DNA of 64,000 nucleotides from Bemisia tabaci. Lineage: Eukaryota; Arthropoda; Insecta; Hemiptera; Aleyrodidae. Below are positions 10,046 to 22,000 of the stretch, in pieces. The position numbers were made by a program, and so were the translations under genes. Where the stretch lies: NCBI RefSeq assembly GCF_918797505.1, contig NC_092802.1, positions 22,155,883 to 22,219,882 of the forward strand. The letters are read 5' to 3'. Each line of letters starts with the position of its first letter. Position 1 is the first letter of the stretch. A model generated the notes under the pieces. It saw nothing but the letters and a program-made list of their open reading frames with translations, was not told the origin of the DNA and searched no databases.

Positions 10046-11090
10046 ATTTTTTACATTGAGCCCCACGGAGGAATACAACTTCAAGTCTCTTTCTTACGGT
10101 CAACTTAATGTGGGTCAGTTCTTTTCTGATAAGCTCGGTCCTATTGTAAATTGATTTTCTCCGACTAAAAATTGCATAAAAGACGTTCAGAAATAAAAAT
10201 GTTCTACGAGTGAATCAAACGTTTTAAAGAGGTTAAAAACACGCTCTGGGTTACTGTGTGTAAAAATTTGCAGTTATAACGCATCAATTATGATTTACGG
10301 TTCTGTTTAACCTCGTGCGCCGAGTACAATCATAGGTAGCCAGAATATGGTAATCTGCGTGCTGCTTTTGAATTCGTCACAAAAAGTAAGTTTTTCATGA
10401 GGCGTATAGCATGTGTTTCGGCTCTATAACCCATTGAACAAATAAGATGAATCTCACAATGCAAATCATTCCGAACCAGCTTGAAAGCCGTCCGGAGAGT
10501 AAATAAGTTAACCTGTTCCTTTTTTTATGTATTTGTGACCTTTTGGAGGTTTTTTTAACAGGTTTTATTTTAATTTTTATAGATCAAGATCCAAATAAAT
10601 TTTATGATACATTTAACAAAAACGGTTTTTTTATTTTCCTTTAAGAGCATACCTACGTCAGCATTTTAGGCGTGTTTATTCAGGTAAATTTAATTTTCTC
10701 AGTGAAAATTAAAATATGTCCATTCCCCCCAAAGGAATCACACCCACTTGTACATTTTTTTCTTATGCAGCTTACCACAAGCACACCTCATCTGTCCCAC
10801 ACGCCTCTAGTTCCGTTTAGCAGAAATGCGTCCAATTTCGGCGCCTGCTTGAAGTTGGGATGCGCCATTCAGGGCGGGTTTCGTTTTGTGAATCAACCGG
10901 AATATGGGTAAAATTACCATACTTTTCCCCCGTGCAGGTGCGTTCTCTATGAGTAAAAAGTAGAATTTTCCATACTTAAAAAAAGGATTTTTCCCCTTAC
11001 GGATTTTCTTTTCTAGAGGTTCCCCATTTGGTGATATGGTCACCCAAATTTTCAAATTTTGGTATCCCATATTTCCCACTCGTCTTCAGT
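10046..11090. other. Gene-free stretch
   Basis: I see no exon or long repeat here. A TAGTTCCGTTTAGCAGAAAT end-fragment near 10809 belongs to the TTGGACGTATTTCTG-related family. Confidence 0.5.
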
Positions 11091-11331
11091 GCCGTTTAGC
11101 AGCGGGCTGATTGTTGAAATTTTTAAACAAAGCGATAGACAAATAGGACAAAAAGGATATGAAGGCATCCTATTGGTGGAAGAATGTGGTTGAAATGGAC
11201 AAAGTAAGTAGGTAATAGGCCAACTAACGGCAACCCCCAAGAAACCAATTAGTTAATCCATCATTTTCTCCCTTAGTCTACAAGAAACATGCATTTCAAC
11301 CAATAGGACCGCTCCATATTTCCTATCGTAT
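11091..11331. mobile_element. Foldback MITE, CTGATTGTTGAAATTT family, copy 1
   Basis: The left arm (AAAGCGATAGACAAATAGGA, ATCCTATTGGTGG) is mirrored on the right by CAACCAATAGGACCGCTCC. Similar copies are at 22721-23005 and, interrupted by another element, at 26851-27358. Confidence 0.65.
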
Positions 11332-11875
11332 CGACGGTCTAAGTCCGTAACCACGTATCTCGGTTTGCGACGTCGCGTTGCAGACTTACTCTCATACCTT
11401 ATTTTTTAAATGAAAAACCACTCAACGGCAATACTTAAAAACTGCCGTGATTTTCTTCTCAGTGCCACGAAAATCCTGCGGAAACTTCAATGAATGATGT
11501 CGATTCGTTCTCCTTTAAAAAAATAAAAAAGAGAGAAGGGATTTTCAAACATCGCGAACGAGATATGTGATTGCGGACTCACACCGTCGATATTTACCCT
11601 TTAATTGTGGTAAAAACCAAGCAGAGACCATCAAAACAAATGACGCGGGGTCCTGGTTTTGCGGCGATTTTGGCGTCGCGCAAGCCAGAGAAGAAAGTCG
11701 CGGTCGAGTCGCGAGTCATCCTCACAGTGTGATGCGCCTTTAATCTAGCTAGCTGCAATATGCCTTTACCCGTAGTCGAATAGTTATCACAAATGGTTCT
11801 CGCATTGCGTTTGGCGCAATGCGAGAAGTATTCATGCAGTCTTGTAGGCGCTAATATGTGTTACATGCCGACCGG
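11329..11875 (+). mobile_element. Composite repeat: ATCGACGGT foldback plus GCAATGCGAGAAG unit
   Basis: A foldback part (11329-11598) has termini near GTATCGACGGTCTAAG and CACACCGTCGATA, with CGTATCTCGGTTTGCGACGT inside the arm. It continues into a segment ending in GCAATGCGAGAAGTATTCAT. The whole reappears in inverse orientation at 43640-44215, so the two parts behave as one longer dispersed repeat. Confidence 0.6.
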
Positions 11876-12149
11876 CCGCGCCGAGGGCTTCACCTTTTCA
11901 TCTCAAGTCCTCGTCATCCTTACTAGTCGTAACTTTTCCTTTTGCACTGTCTACGGAGAGAGACAAGACAAAACGGTATTGCGCGGCGGAAAAGGATAAG
12001 TTTACTGGAACATGCTCTACGCTAAAATTTATACAACGGTACCTAATGAACGGTTTTGTCATTAGGTAATCACTCATTTTGATATTCTTCAGAAGGACCT
12101 TTTTGGCGATGCTTAGGATTGCGCGAATTTATCTGATACTGACTGACTG

Positions 12150-12280
12150 CACTGCGGTTGGCGCAATGCGAGAAGTATTCATGCAGTCTTGTAGGCGCTA
12201 ATATGCGTCACGCCGACCGCACTGTTTGGCGCAATGCGAGAAGTATTCCTGCAGTCTTGCAGGCGCTGATATGACTTCGA
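12150..12280 (+). repeat. GCAATGCGAGAAGTATTC direct repeats
   Basis: Two neighbouring copies, each followed by GCAGTCTTGTAGGCGC or a close variant, match those at 6742-6876 (inverse), 11805-11870 and 43618-43735 (inverse). Confidence 0.7.
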
Positions 12281-12689
12281 CGCCAGGCGCACCGTACTTA
12301 GCGCGATTATTCGAACTCGTGTTAGGATAATCGCGGCATCGAATATTGGCTTATAAGCCCGTGTTGTGTTTCGACGCCGTTAGAGCATTCTAACGTTGCC
12401 TCGTTTCTCCCGATAAATTAATTTTTCCGAGAAAAGTTCCTTTCGAAAAATAAAATAGCAGCGGAGATTTTGAAACACTGCAACCAAAATACACATTCTT
12501 GCAGTTTAGTCGTCGATAAAAAGTTTTTGAGGGCAATGTTCAAAAGGTCTTCCCGTTCAACAAAGACATCAGTTCAGCTAAATTTTAAGGAGGAAGGAAA
12601 TCCAAAAAAATATCCAAAATTATACCCACGTGAAACCATAAATGGTCAAATGTTTAATCAATATGAACGAGGTTGTAAGGACTTAAAGC

Positions 12690-12955
12690 CCTGCATAGAC
12701 GATCAAATTCCGATCAAAGTAGACATGCTGATGACTGGTGGTCACCATCTACCATCAAATTTTGACGGGCCGCACTTTTTTGTTCAAAGTAAGATTAGAA
12801 CGGAGTGCCACCATTCATCATTTCCTGCCACAGGGAACATTTCTGCCAAATTTTCATTTTAAAATGAAGCATATTAATGAGTTTAAGACTGATGACTCCC
12901 GACACTTTGATGGTACTTTGATCGGAATTTGTTCGGGAATTTGATCGTCTATCGA
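12690..12955. repeat. Inverted repeat built on GACGATCAAATTCC
   Basis: ATAGACGATCAAATTCCGAT at about 12695 is mirrored near 12925-12950. The region supports an open plus-strand frame, but the foldback structure explains the sequence better than a gene. Confidence 0.5.
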
Positions 12956-13073
12956 GGCCTTATCAAGATACCCTAAAACTTAATTTCCGGTATGGTATAA
13001 TTTTAGCGTTCTCTGTTGCCTCTGAAACCTTCCAGGTCACGAAATGAATTTGATAAAAAGTACAAAAAACGCG

Positions 13074-13079
13074 TTTATT
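13074..13079 (-). terminator. Polyadenylation signal of the hexosaminidase gene
   Basis: AATAAA on the minus strand begins nine bases after the TAA stop (13091-13089). This implies an unusually short 3' UTR of a few tens of bases. Confidence 0.65.
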
Positions 13080-13088
13080 CGAATGTCT

Positions 13089-16000
13089 TTACAGAAGCGG
13101 GCAGTAGCCGGGTCCGTTGGGCGGGGCGGTAGGGATGCCCCTGCGTTTGAGGCGGCAGGCGTGTTCCTCGAGGCGGGCGGCGGTGTCCGGGTGGGGGAAG
13201 CGGCTCCCGTAGCTCCAGAGGCGTTCGGCGGGGGCGCAGGCTCGCGGCCAGATCCGCGGCGACACGTTCGTCTCGTCCACCCACTCGCCCCACATGCAGG
13301 CCTCCCCGCCGATGACCAGCGCCCTCTCCTCCGGCGTCGCGTCGAAGTCCAGGATGTCGCAGTGGTAGTAGCTCCTCCACGTCTCGCTCAGGTGGTCCAG
13401 GTACCAGCACGAGGAGAACAGCGCCTCGTAGCCCCGAGACACGATCTGTTGACACAGGAAATCATGTAGATTGCATTTTGCAAAAAGGAACCACTAGCAT
13501 TGCAATGATGCTAAGATTGTGCAACTTCATCTTTTGCAATACAATTGCGGAAATATTGAAGAACTATGAAATTTAGATGGTAATTTTTGTCTTAAATTTA
13601 CAGTTTTTAGCGATTAAAATAGAAACTATTAATGGATAATCGGGTTTTTCCTCCAAGACAAAAGAAGTTGCACAATCTTAGCAACATTGCAATGCTAGTG
13701 GTTCCTTTTTGCAAAATGCAATCCATGTAGTTGGTCCACTTTTTTGTAAAGGGGTAGTCGGGGGTGATAGAAACGGGTGGCACATTACATGGATTGCATT
13801 TTGAAAAAAGGAACCAACAGCATTGCAAGAATGCTGCAATGGTGCAACTTCTTTTGTATTGGAAGAAAAACCTGATCATCTAAAAATATTTTCTATTTAA
13901 ACGCTAAAAACTGTAAATTTAAGACAAAATTACACGGAAAGAAAACTTCGTGCGTGGGACCCGAAGTTTAGGTCATATGCATCTCTGAAGTTTTCAGATT
14001 GATGAACACTTTAGATCTAGTTGTTCTGGTTCAGTTCTTATACATCTGATGTACTTTGGTTTTCACATCCGAAAAACTTCGGTTCTCACATCTGAAGTAC
14101 TTCAGATGTAAGAACTGAAGTACTTCAGATGTAAGAACTGAAGTACTTCAGATGTAAGAACTGAAGTACTTCAGATGTAAGAACTGAAGTTTCAGATGTG
14201 TGATCTGAACCTCGACAGCTAGATCTAAAGTGTTCAGATGCTCAATCTGAAAACTTCGGAGATCCATATGACCTAAACTTAGGGTTCCACGCACGAGGTT
14301 TTTTTCTCCGTGTACCGTGTACATTCCATATATTTGCATGATTACAGTAGTTTTATTACAAAGGGTGGAGTTGCACAATCTTAGCAACATGGCAATGCTC
14401 CTGGTTCCTTTTTGCAAAATGCAATCCACATGTGACATGAGCAAAAGTAGGGGACGAGGGGAGAGCTTCCCCCTCAGAGGCCTACTCGGCTTCTTCTGAG
14501 AAATCTTAGGGAGTTTTTTAAGTAGGAACGTGAGATATCTTTCATCTTTGAAATTGTAATTCCATCGGGTTTTTTTTTTTCGGTAAAAAAATGCTAAAAA
14601 TTGCCTCTGAGACCACACAATGTGCCTGAATTTTCCCGAGGAAGCCCCTAAGACATCCCTTTGAAGTTAGGGAATTCCCATAACTCTATCTTCTCCAGCG
14701 AAGCGAGTCCCCCAGATCTCCCTACGGAGAAGTCTTTTAGGGCTCAATCATCCCTCCTTAATGAGACGCCATTCCACCTCCCCCCTCCGCAGAAAAAATC
14801 TTCGCCCATGTCCGTGTGATCAATTTTTCTGACTCACCGGAAATCAGGATTGCCCAAAAAGAAATGTGAAAAAATAAGTGATCTAAATGAATAAAAAATC
14901 TTGCTGATTTACGTATGATTCACTTGATTTAAAGCGTTTGTTATTACAACACAATGAAATAAGCAGAGAGGAAATATTTTGAGACGATTGAAATCGTACA
15001 TGAAAAAATTTTTACGATACTAGATTAATTGTTTTTAGGTCTGTGTCTGAGCAACCCAAATCGTGGTAGAATATGATAACTGCCCCCAAAAAGTGTGGTA
15101 CGGACGAGGCAAACTTTAAGAACTCGACTTAATATTCGTTCGATTCTACCGCTAAATAGAAATCGCTTTTCTGCTTCGACAACTTTGCGGCGATGTTTCT
15201 AAAAAAACATCCTTATTTTTCCGCTTTCTTGAATCTTTTGCATCTGCACACGCCACCAACGGTTTACTTACCGGTTTCATGGCCTCTGGTTCAGACTTCC
15301 ATACGTGAATGATGGTCTTGGGGTCCAGTTCGACACCGAAATCGAAAACTTCCTGCCACACTACAGGTTTTAGATTAAGCAGATTTGTGATGTTCAGCAG
15401 GCGCGTGAAGTAATACGTCTCTAGTTCGGTGAAGTTCCTGCTCATGTTGTATTTGTTCATGAATGAAGCTATCTTTGGATTATCCTCCCTGTCACAGAAA
15501 TGGGTAAAATAGAATCTATGTATTTGGGATACATTGATGGAGATGGAATCTATGGATTTTTCCTTGTACCCCTACCCTAGAGTAATCCAGCTTAAATCAA
15601 GAAAAAAACAAGCAGAAAAATCCAACATGAATACAGTTGGAAAAGCGTGCCGAATAACTAAAATGTTGGACACATACCTACTATTTTCACGTCTTTGTTA
15701 TTTGCATCAATTGGTACTTTTTGCTAAATTTGGGAGAAAATATTGATTCATGAACGTTGAATGTAAATTGATTTTAAAGATTCCGTCCAATTATCTTGAT
15801 TTTAAGCTGATATGCGGCATTTCGCACGACCGTGATTTGGGCGAACTGCCGTGCATCGAAATCGCGTTGAGTTAATCTCTTTGGATTTCGAACTGTAACT
15901 TCTCTCCTATTCGGCCGATTTTTACAAATGAGGTCTCTTTTTATTTGTACTTTAACGGAAAGTAAGGAAAAACTCGCTAAATAGACGGAAAACAATTTTT

Positions 16001-19000
16001 GTGAAAATTTGGTGGATCCTGGCGTCACGGTGAATGGTTAATCGGGCGTGGAAGATAATAGGTTCGACGAGGCGACCCTCTCCTCGCCGTCTTTTATTGC
16101 CTTGCTCGAAACCTGACACCCAAAGCTATATCGGGAGATAACTGCAGTGGTTTGAGTGGATTTCTGCAGGGGCCACGGTTAGTACATGGTATAAAGAGTC
16201 ACGAGGCTCATCACAGATTGCACTTGCAGTGCAAGACGCTCATTGGCTAAACAGTTTTGGCGGGAAAGAAGGTTCTAGAGTTGAGTCCTCCGAGCGTAAG
16301 AAAGCTTCTATGAGGTTTTTGTCAAATGAAATAATACGGTTTTGACAGGAAAATGTTCTCAAGGGTTCCCAATTAGCAGTTCATTCGGTTTTTTGGTAAG
16401 AGACCATCAGGGCTTGACAGTATAATGGTTCAAAGACAAGAAAACGGGTCCGAGGAAAAAAATATTTGGACGGCCCGTTGAATAGCATTGGTTGATCGGT
16501 GTGCTGTACTATGGTATATCCGAGTGATTTCAAAAAGCGAGCCCTACTGGCACGCTTAAAAACCCTTGGCAGACATCAGGTACTACCTATACAATTTCCG
16601 GCTCGTTCGTAAAAATACGTATGCCAATAGGGAAAATAATGGTACATACACTGTTTTTAAACTGAGCCATAAATTAAAGTTCCCAATAGGTCAATTTTGT
16701 TAGTTTCAGAATAGTTTTTTGGCGCTTGATTCTGGTCGATCGGCTAACAATATGAAGATCTGTCCCAACAGCAACTTTCTACGTTCAATATTAACCGAGA
16801 TGTCGAGCTTTGAAAAATTCGGTTCATGCCGTCATCTACCGACTTTTTCAAAGCGCGATATCTCGGCTAGTATTGAACGTAATAAGTTCCTGTTTGGAAA
16901 AATCCTAATCTTTTTAGCTAATTTACAGGAATCAAGCATCAAAAAACGATTTTTTGACCGGCGCAACTGACCCATTGCAATTAAATTTAGTCCATTTCCA
17001 GAATCATCATGTTTTAGGCAAGTCATTTTTTCAGTGTGTATGAAAATGGTCAGAGACAAGAGACCCTCCGCTGTCCTTTTGGCGACAGGCGGACGCTCTA
17101 ACTTTCGGGGTTTCACAATTCCTTGTGGACAATTATAAGGGAGCCACAGTCATCATCCTTATTTCGGCTGTTGACCTACCCACATGGTGGATGATGAGCT
17201 TCGGGTGACGTTATAATGAGCCATACAAGTTTCCCAAACTTCGGCCATTTTCGGCTTGTTTGCAAAACGAAACTGCCAACATGTGGAACATCCACCATGT
17301 AGGTAAGTCAACAGTAGAATAATAAAGTCCCGAAAGTAAAAGCTTCCACCATGGCCAAGATACTAGTGGAGGGTCTCTTGTCTCTGGATATAGTCAATAA
17401 AAACCTTGCGAGTATTACCAGCACTTGATTTCGACTTCATCGCCGCCGAGATGGATGTATTTATCCTTGAAAACAGACGCTATTTCGATGAGCAATCTCT
17501 GGAGGAAAACGTAATTGTTTGGTTCTGACGGGTCGACGGGCCCGTATTCCCCGGTTGTGTTGCACTGGGCCAGAAGTCCCTTCACGCTTGCACCCCAAGA
17601 TAGAGTATGACCTGTGGGTGAAAGTAACAATAGCGGATGGTTAAGTTGTGTCTCGAAGTTTCCTAGACTCGATGGCACCTTACCTAAGTAGCAGTGATCG
17701 CAATAAGTTGCGATTTGATCGGAGAATGTATCGCGATTTTATTGACGACGATTTTTTGCCATATTATAGGATGAAAAATTGTGCTAACTTGCAATTTTAT
17801 CGCATAAACTTGCAGTAAAATTGCGATTTCATCGACAGCAATTTATCGCAATATTATCGAATGAAAAAAGATGAGGAGGGGGGAGGGCAATATGATTTTT
17901 GACTTCGGATGCGAAAATTGGTGGAATGAGTCTCTTTCTACAAAATAGGACAAATTAATTACTTGGTTAATTATACACGTAAAAGAAGTACCTGGAGTGT
18001 CGAATTCGGGGATAACTCTAATACCACGATCTTTTGCAAAATCAATGACATTTTCAATGTCAGAAAGTGAATAAACTGCCAGCTCTGGATGATATGCTCC
18101 TTTAAGGCTGCAACAAAACAATACAAAATTGGATACACGATCGAAGATTTTCAGCGTTCTATACGCATTTAGTTATTTTTTCATTATAAATGACCCGCGC
18201 ATCAGTAGCGTGTCGTGCTTTGCGATATATCGATTATTATGCCATTTAAACCTATGGGAAAAGATCGATAAACAGGGTGTTCGCAGCGAACACCTTAATA
18301 ATCGATTCTTTACCACAGGTTTAAATGGCATAATAATCGATATATCGCAAAGCACGCCACGCCACTACCGCGCATCCACTGCTAGATGCAAGTGTGTTTC
18401 CCGAAATAGGAGCGGAAGCCATGGAATTAGAAATCTGTAAGCCACTTTGCAACGAAGCAAAGAAATGAAACGGCAACGCAAATCCTCTGAGCAAAGTAGA
18501 TCTGAATAATTTGCTAAAACTAACAATAAGCATTTGCGAAATCCAGGTGATTTAATTCACAGGTGAAGCCCAAGTAGCATTTTTCAACGGAAAAATCGCG
18601 ATATATTGCGATCACAACATCAACATCAACATCTGAGCGATTATTCTCGATCTTGTTGCAATAAAATCGCTAATTTATCGCACGGCAATGTATCGCGATA
18701 TAATCGAAACAAACATCGCGACGTATGGCGATTTAACCTCGATTTTATCGATGAAAATTGATCGCGGTTTTATCGAACAAAACATTGGGATGCATAGCTA
18801 TTTAATTGCTATAACTTGCAATTTTTTATTCCATACTATTGCGATAAATTGCCACCGATAGAATCGCGATAATCAACCGATAAAATCGCTATTTGACACG
18901 ATCATTGCTACTTGGGAGGGGGGTGAGGGTTTTGAGGAATCAGCGCCGGAGCCACCAAAAAAGAGGACAGTAGAGGAAAATACAAAACGGTTGGTGGAAG

Positions 19001-22000
19001 CTGGTATATGTGTCGCAGGCAAATGGTAAAATCAGGCATTTTGTCTAATGCCTAGGCAAATAGTCAAATATTCCAACATAGTTTGAAATTTTAATTATTT
19101 TCCTAATTTTACAAAAAATAGTTCATTGCTCATGTGAAAAAAAATTCTAAGTAAAAATTTGCATCACACAATAGTATTTTAAACAATTTTTAGCTTCTGA
19201 GCAGCCATTTATCTTGAAATTTTCAGCATGTCATAAAATCCAGAATTTTCGGAATTTCAACATTTGAAAGTATGAGAAGCAATTGAAGAGGAAGAGACAA
19301 AAAGAGTTTGTAGGTTCCATGAGTTATTCTTCCAAATATATTGAAAACTCTTGAGCTCCTCGCCATAAATTCACAAAATTTTGTAGACCATCAAAATTTA
19401 ACTATTTGCCTAGACATTTAACAACATGCCTGATTTCACTTTTTGCCTGCGGATGGTATCGGTGCAACGACGTTCAAGTCCCAAAAATCAAATTGTTTGC
19501 AACGGGTCAAGGTAAGTAGGACTGCCGTGCTAAGGAAGAACGCCGTATGAACATTCGAGAGTTGCCAAATTTCCTTCGATTAAATGCTCATTTTTGAGGA
19601 AAGTTATGAATATTTTCCCTTGAAATTCTCAGAATCTTTGGGCAAAATTGTGAACAAATTATCTGGAAAAATTGGGAGGAAAATATTCATAAATTTACCA
19701 GGAAATTCGCGTTGAATGAGAAGAAATTTGGCAACGCCTGAAGGTTCATACGGCGTTTTGCCTTGGCATGGCAGGACGAGACAAGAGAAATTTATTGCGG
19801 TTGGAATTCGGCGAGCGCAGACAGACACAGAAGAAGGGGAGAGAACCAGTTTTTTGTGCAAAAAATGATGCAATCTGATTGGCGAGCGGTGACGTCAGCT
19901 CAGCGCCAAATTCCGCTGATCGGCGCTGCGGACCGTCATCTTTGATCCGTTCAGTTGTGATTGGTGTGTGAATGAGAAAGGATCTGTGAAGTGTACGCTC
20001 CCACTGTGCTTTAAAAATGAATTCTACCGACGTTGACATTAACCCCGCTGACCAACTTGACTCTGAGCTTGAAGAGATTTCAATCGAACCGACAAACAAT
20101 GACCAGCCCGAACTTTTCCCCCCTTTTCTGGACAGACCACTTGCAAAACCACCCCAAAATTCAAGATACAGCCGTTTTGTTCAATTTCTGATTACTCTTA
20201 CGACCAAAATTAGAGCGCGGTGGGACGGAATGAGAGAGTGGTATAATCAACAGGAAGGTTTGAATGAGCGTGTTCTGCAAATCTGGTGTATTGTGCGATG
20301 TGTGATTGACTTCTGCAAATGTTGTTTCTGCCTTCTAGACCTGGTACGTGACTTTTTCTGAAGTATAGTTATAGTATGAATGTAGTATATGTATGTATGT
20401 GAATGTAGTATAGTATATAGTATGAATGTAGTATATGTATGTGAATGTAGTATATGTATGTATGTGAATGTAGTATAGTATATAGTATGAAGTATAGTTA
20501 TAGTTATAGAAGATAGTAGTATAGTAGAATAGTATAGTATAAGTTTTTGTGATAGTATTTTTCAAAATTTAGGAGAGGACCATACTCTAAGAATTTAGAT
20601 CAATTAACCCTAGTCTGCCTGAGCCTCTGAACCAACGAGAAAGCCTGAGCGGGGTCAATTTGACCCCAGCTGAAAATCAATTAGTTAGCTATGTTTTTTT
20701 CATGTTTTTAGTTAATATCAGTGCACTAACCTTACAGGCCTTAACCATAAAGCATATCTAAGTTTTAAAAAACACGGCGCAGGGTATGCAACCATTTTAT
20801 CATACACATGTTGCCATGTTGTTCTCAGCATGAGAAAAAAAAATCATAGGGCTACTAAATACTGAAAACGAAAAAATCTGAAAAATCTTGCTCGTTTTAT
20901 AAGTTTCTGAAAAAAATTAAAAAGAGAAAAATGAATACACCTTCAATGTAAGCTTTTGTGATGCTAAATGGTAAAATATATGTTATAAGGATATCTGACC
21001 CCGCTCAGGCTTTTTAGGGGTACTCGTGAATTTTTTGATCTCTCATGCACATTTTTTCTTCTTTTTTTTCCCCCTTCAAAATCGTGTTCCTAGATGTTTT
21101 TGCAGAGCTATTTGTGAAGGACAAATAATTTCGTGCATACCACGAGAAATGGCAAAGAGTTGAAACTCCCGTGGGGTCAATCTCACCCCACTCAGGCAGA
21201 CTAGGGTTAAACCACTCAAAGCATTATGCTTAGCACTAAGCACTATGCATTATGCTCTATGCATTGTCCTCTCCGTCATACCGCTGTAAGAGCGCTGATG
21301 ACGCTGATGAAGCTCACTGATCCGACATTTGTAATCATAGCTTTGTCATCAAAACTGTGTACATGTAAGGGTGGGTGATGACTTAAAAAGCTCACTGATC
21401 CGACACCTGTAATCATAGCTTTGTCATCAAATCTTTGTACATATAAGGGTGGGTGATGACTCGAAAAGCTCACTGATCCGATACTTGTAATCATAGCTTT
21501 GTCATCAAAATTTTGTACATATAAGGGTGGGTGATGACTTCAAAAGTTCACTGATCCGACACCTGTAATCATAGCTTTGTCATCAAATTTTTATACATAT
21601 AAGGGTGGGTGATGACTTAAAAAGCTCACTGATCCGACACTTGTAATCATAGCTTTGTCATCAAATTTTTGTACATATAAGGGTGGGTGATGACTTAAAA
21701 AGCTCACTGATCCGACACTTGTAATCATAGCTTTGTCATCAAAATTTTGTACATATAAGGGTGGGTGATTACTTAAAAAGCTCACTGATCCGACACTTGT
21801 AATCATAGCTTTGTCATCAAAACTTCGTACATATAAGGGTGGGTGATGACTTAAAAAGCTCACTGATCCGACACTTGTAATCATAGCTTTGTCATCAAAA
21901 CTGTGTACATATAAGGGTGGGTGATGACTTAAAAAGCTCACTGATCCGACACCTGTAATCATAGCTTTGTCATCAAAACTGTGTACATATAAGGGTGGGT

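Larger units (their letters stand above)
15489..17418 (-). other. Hexosaminidase intron 6
   Basis: It contains the foldbacks at 16700-16960 and 17049-17391. The remainder (15.5-16.7 kb) shows no exon or clear repeat. Confidence 0.6.

Noticed and set aside
12470..12862. Plus-strand 130-codon frame as a possible gene
   Set aside because: It overlaps an inverted repeat at 12690-12955, has no recognisable motif and no splice or promoter context.
13044..13469. Plus-strand 141-codon frame
   Set aside because: Antisense shadow of the GC-rich last hexosaminidase exon.
20335..20565. Tyrosine/threonine-rich minus-strand frame
   Set aside because: Produced by the ATAGTATA/TGTATG microsatellite, not by coding selection.
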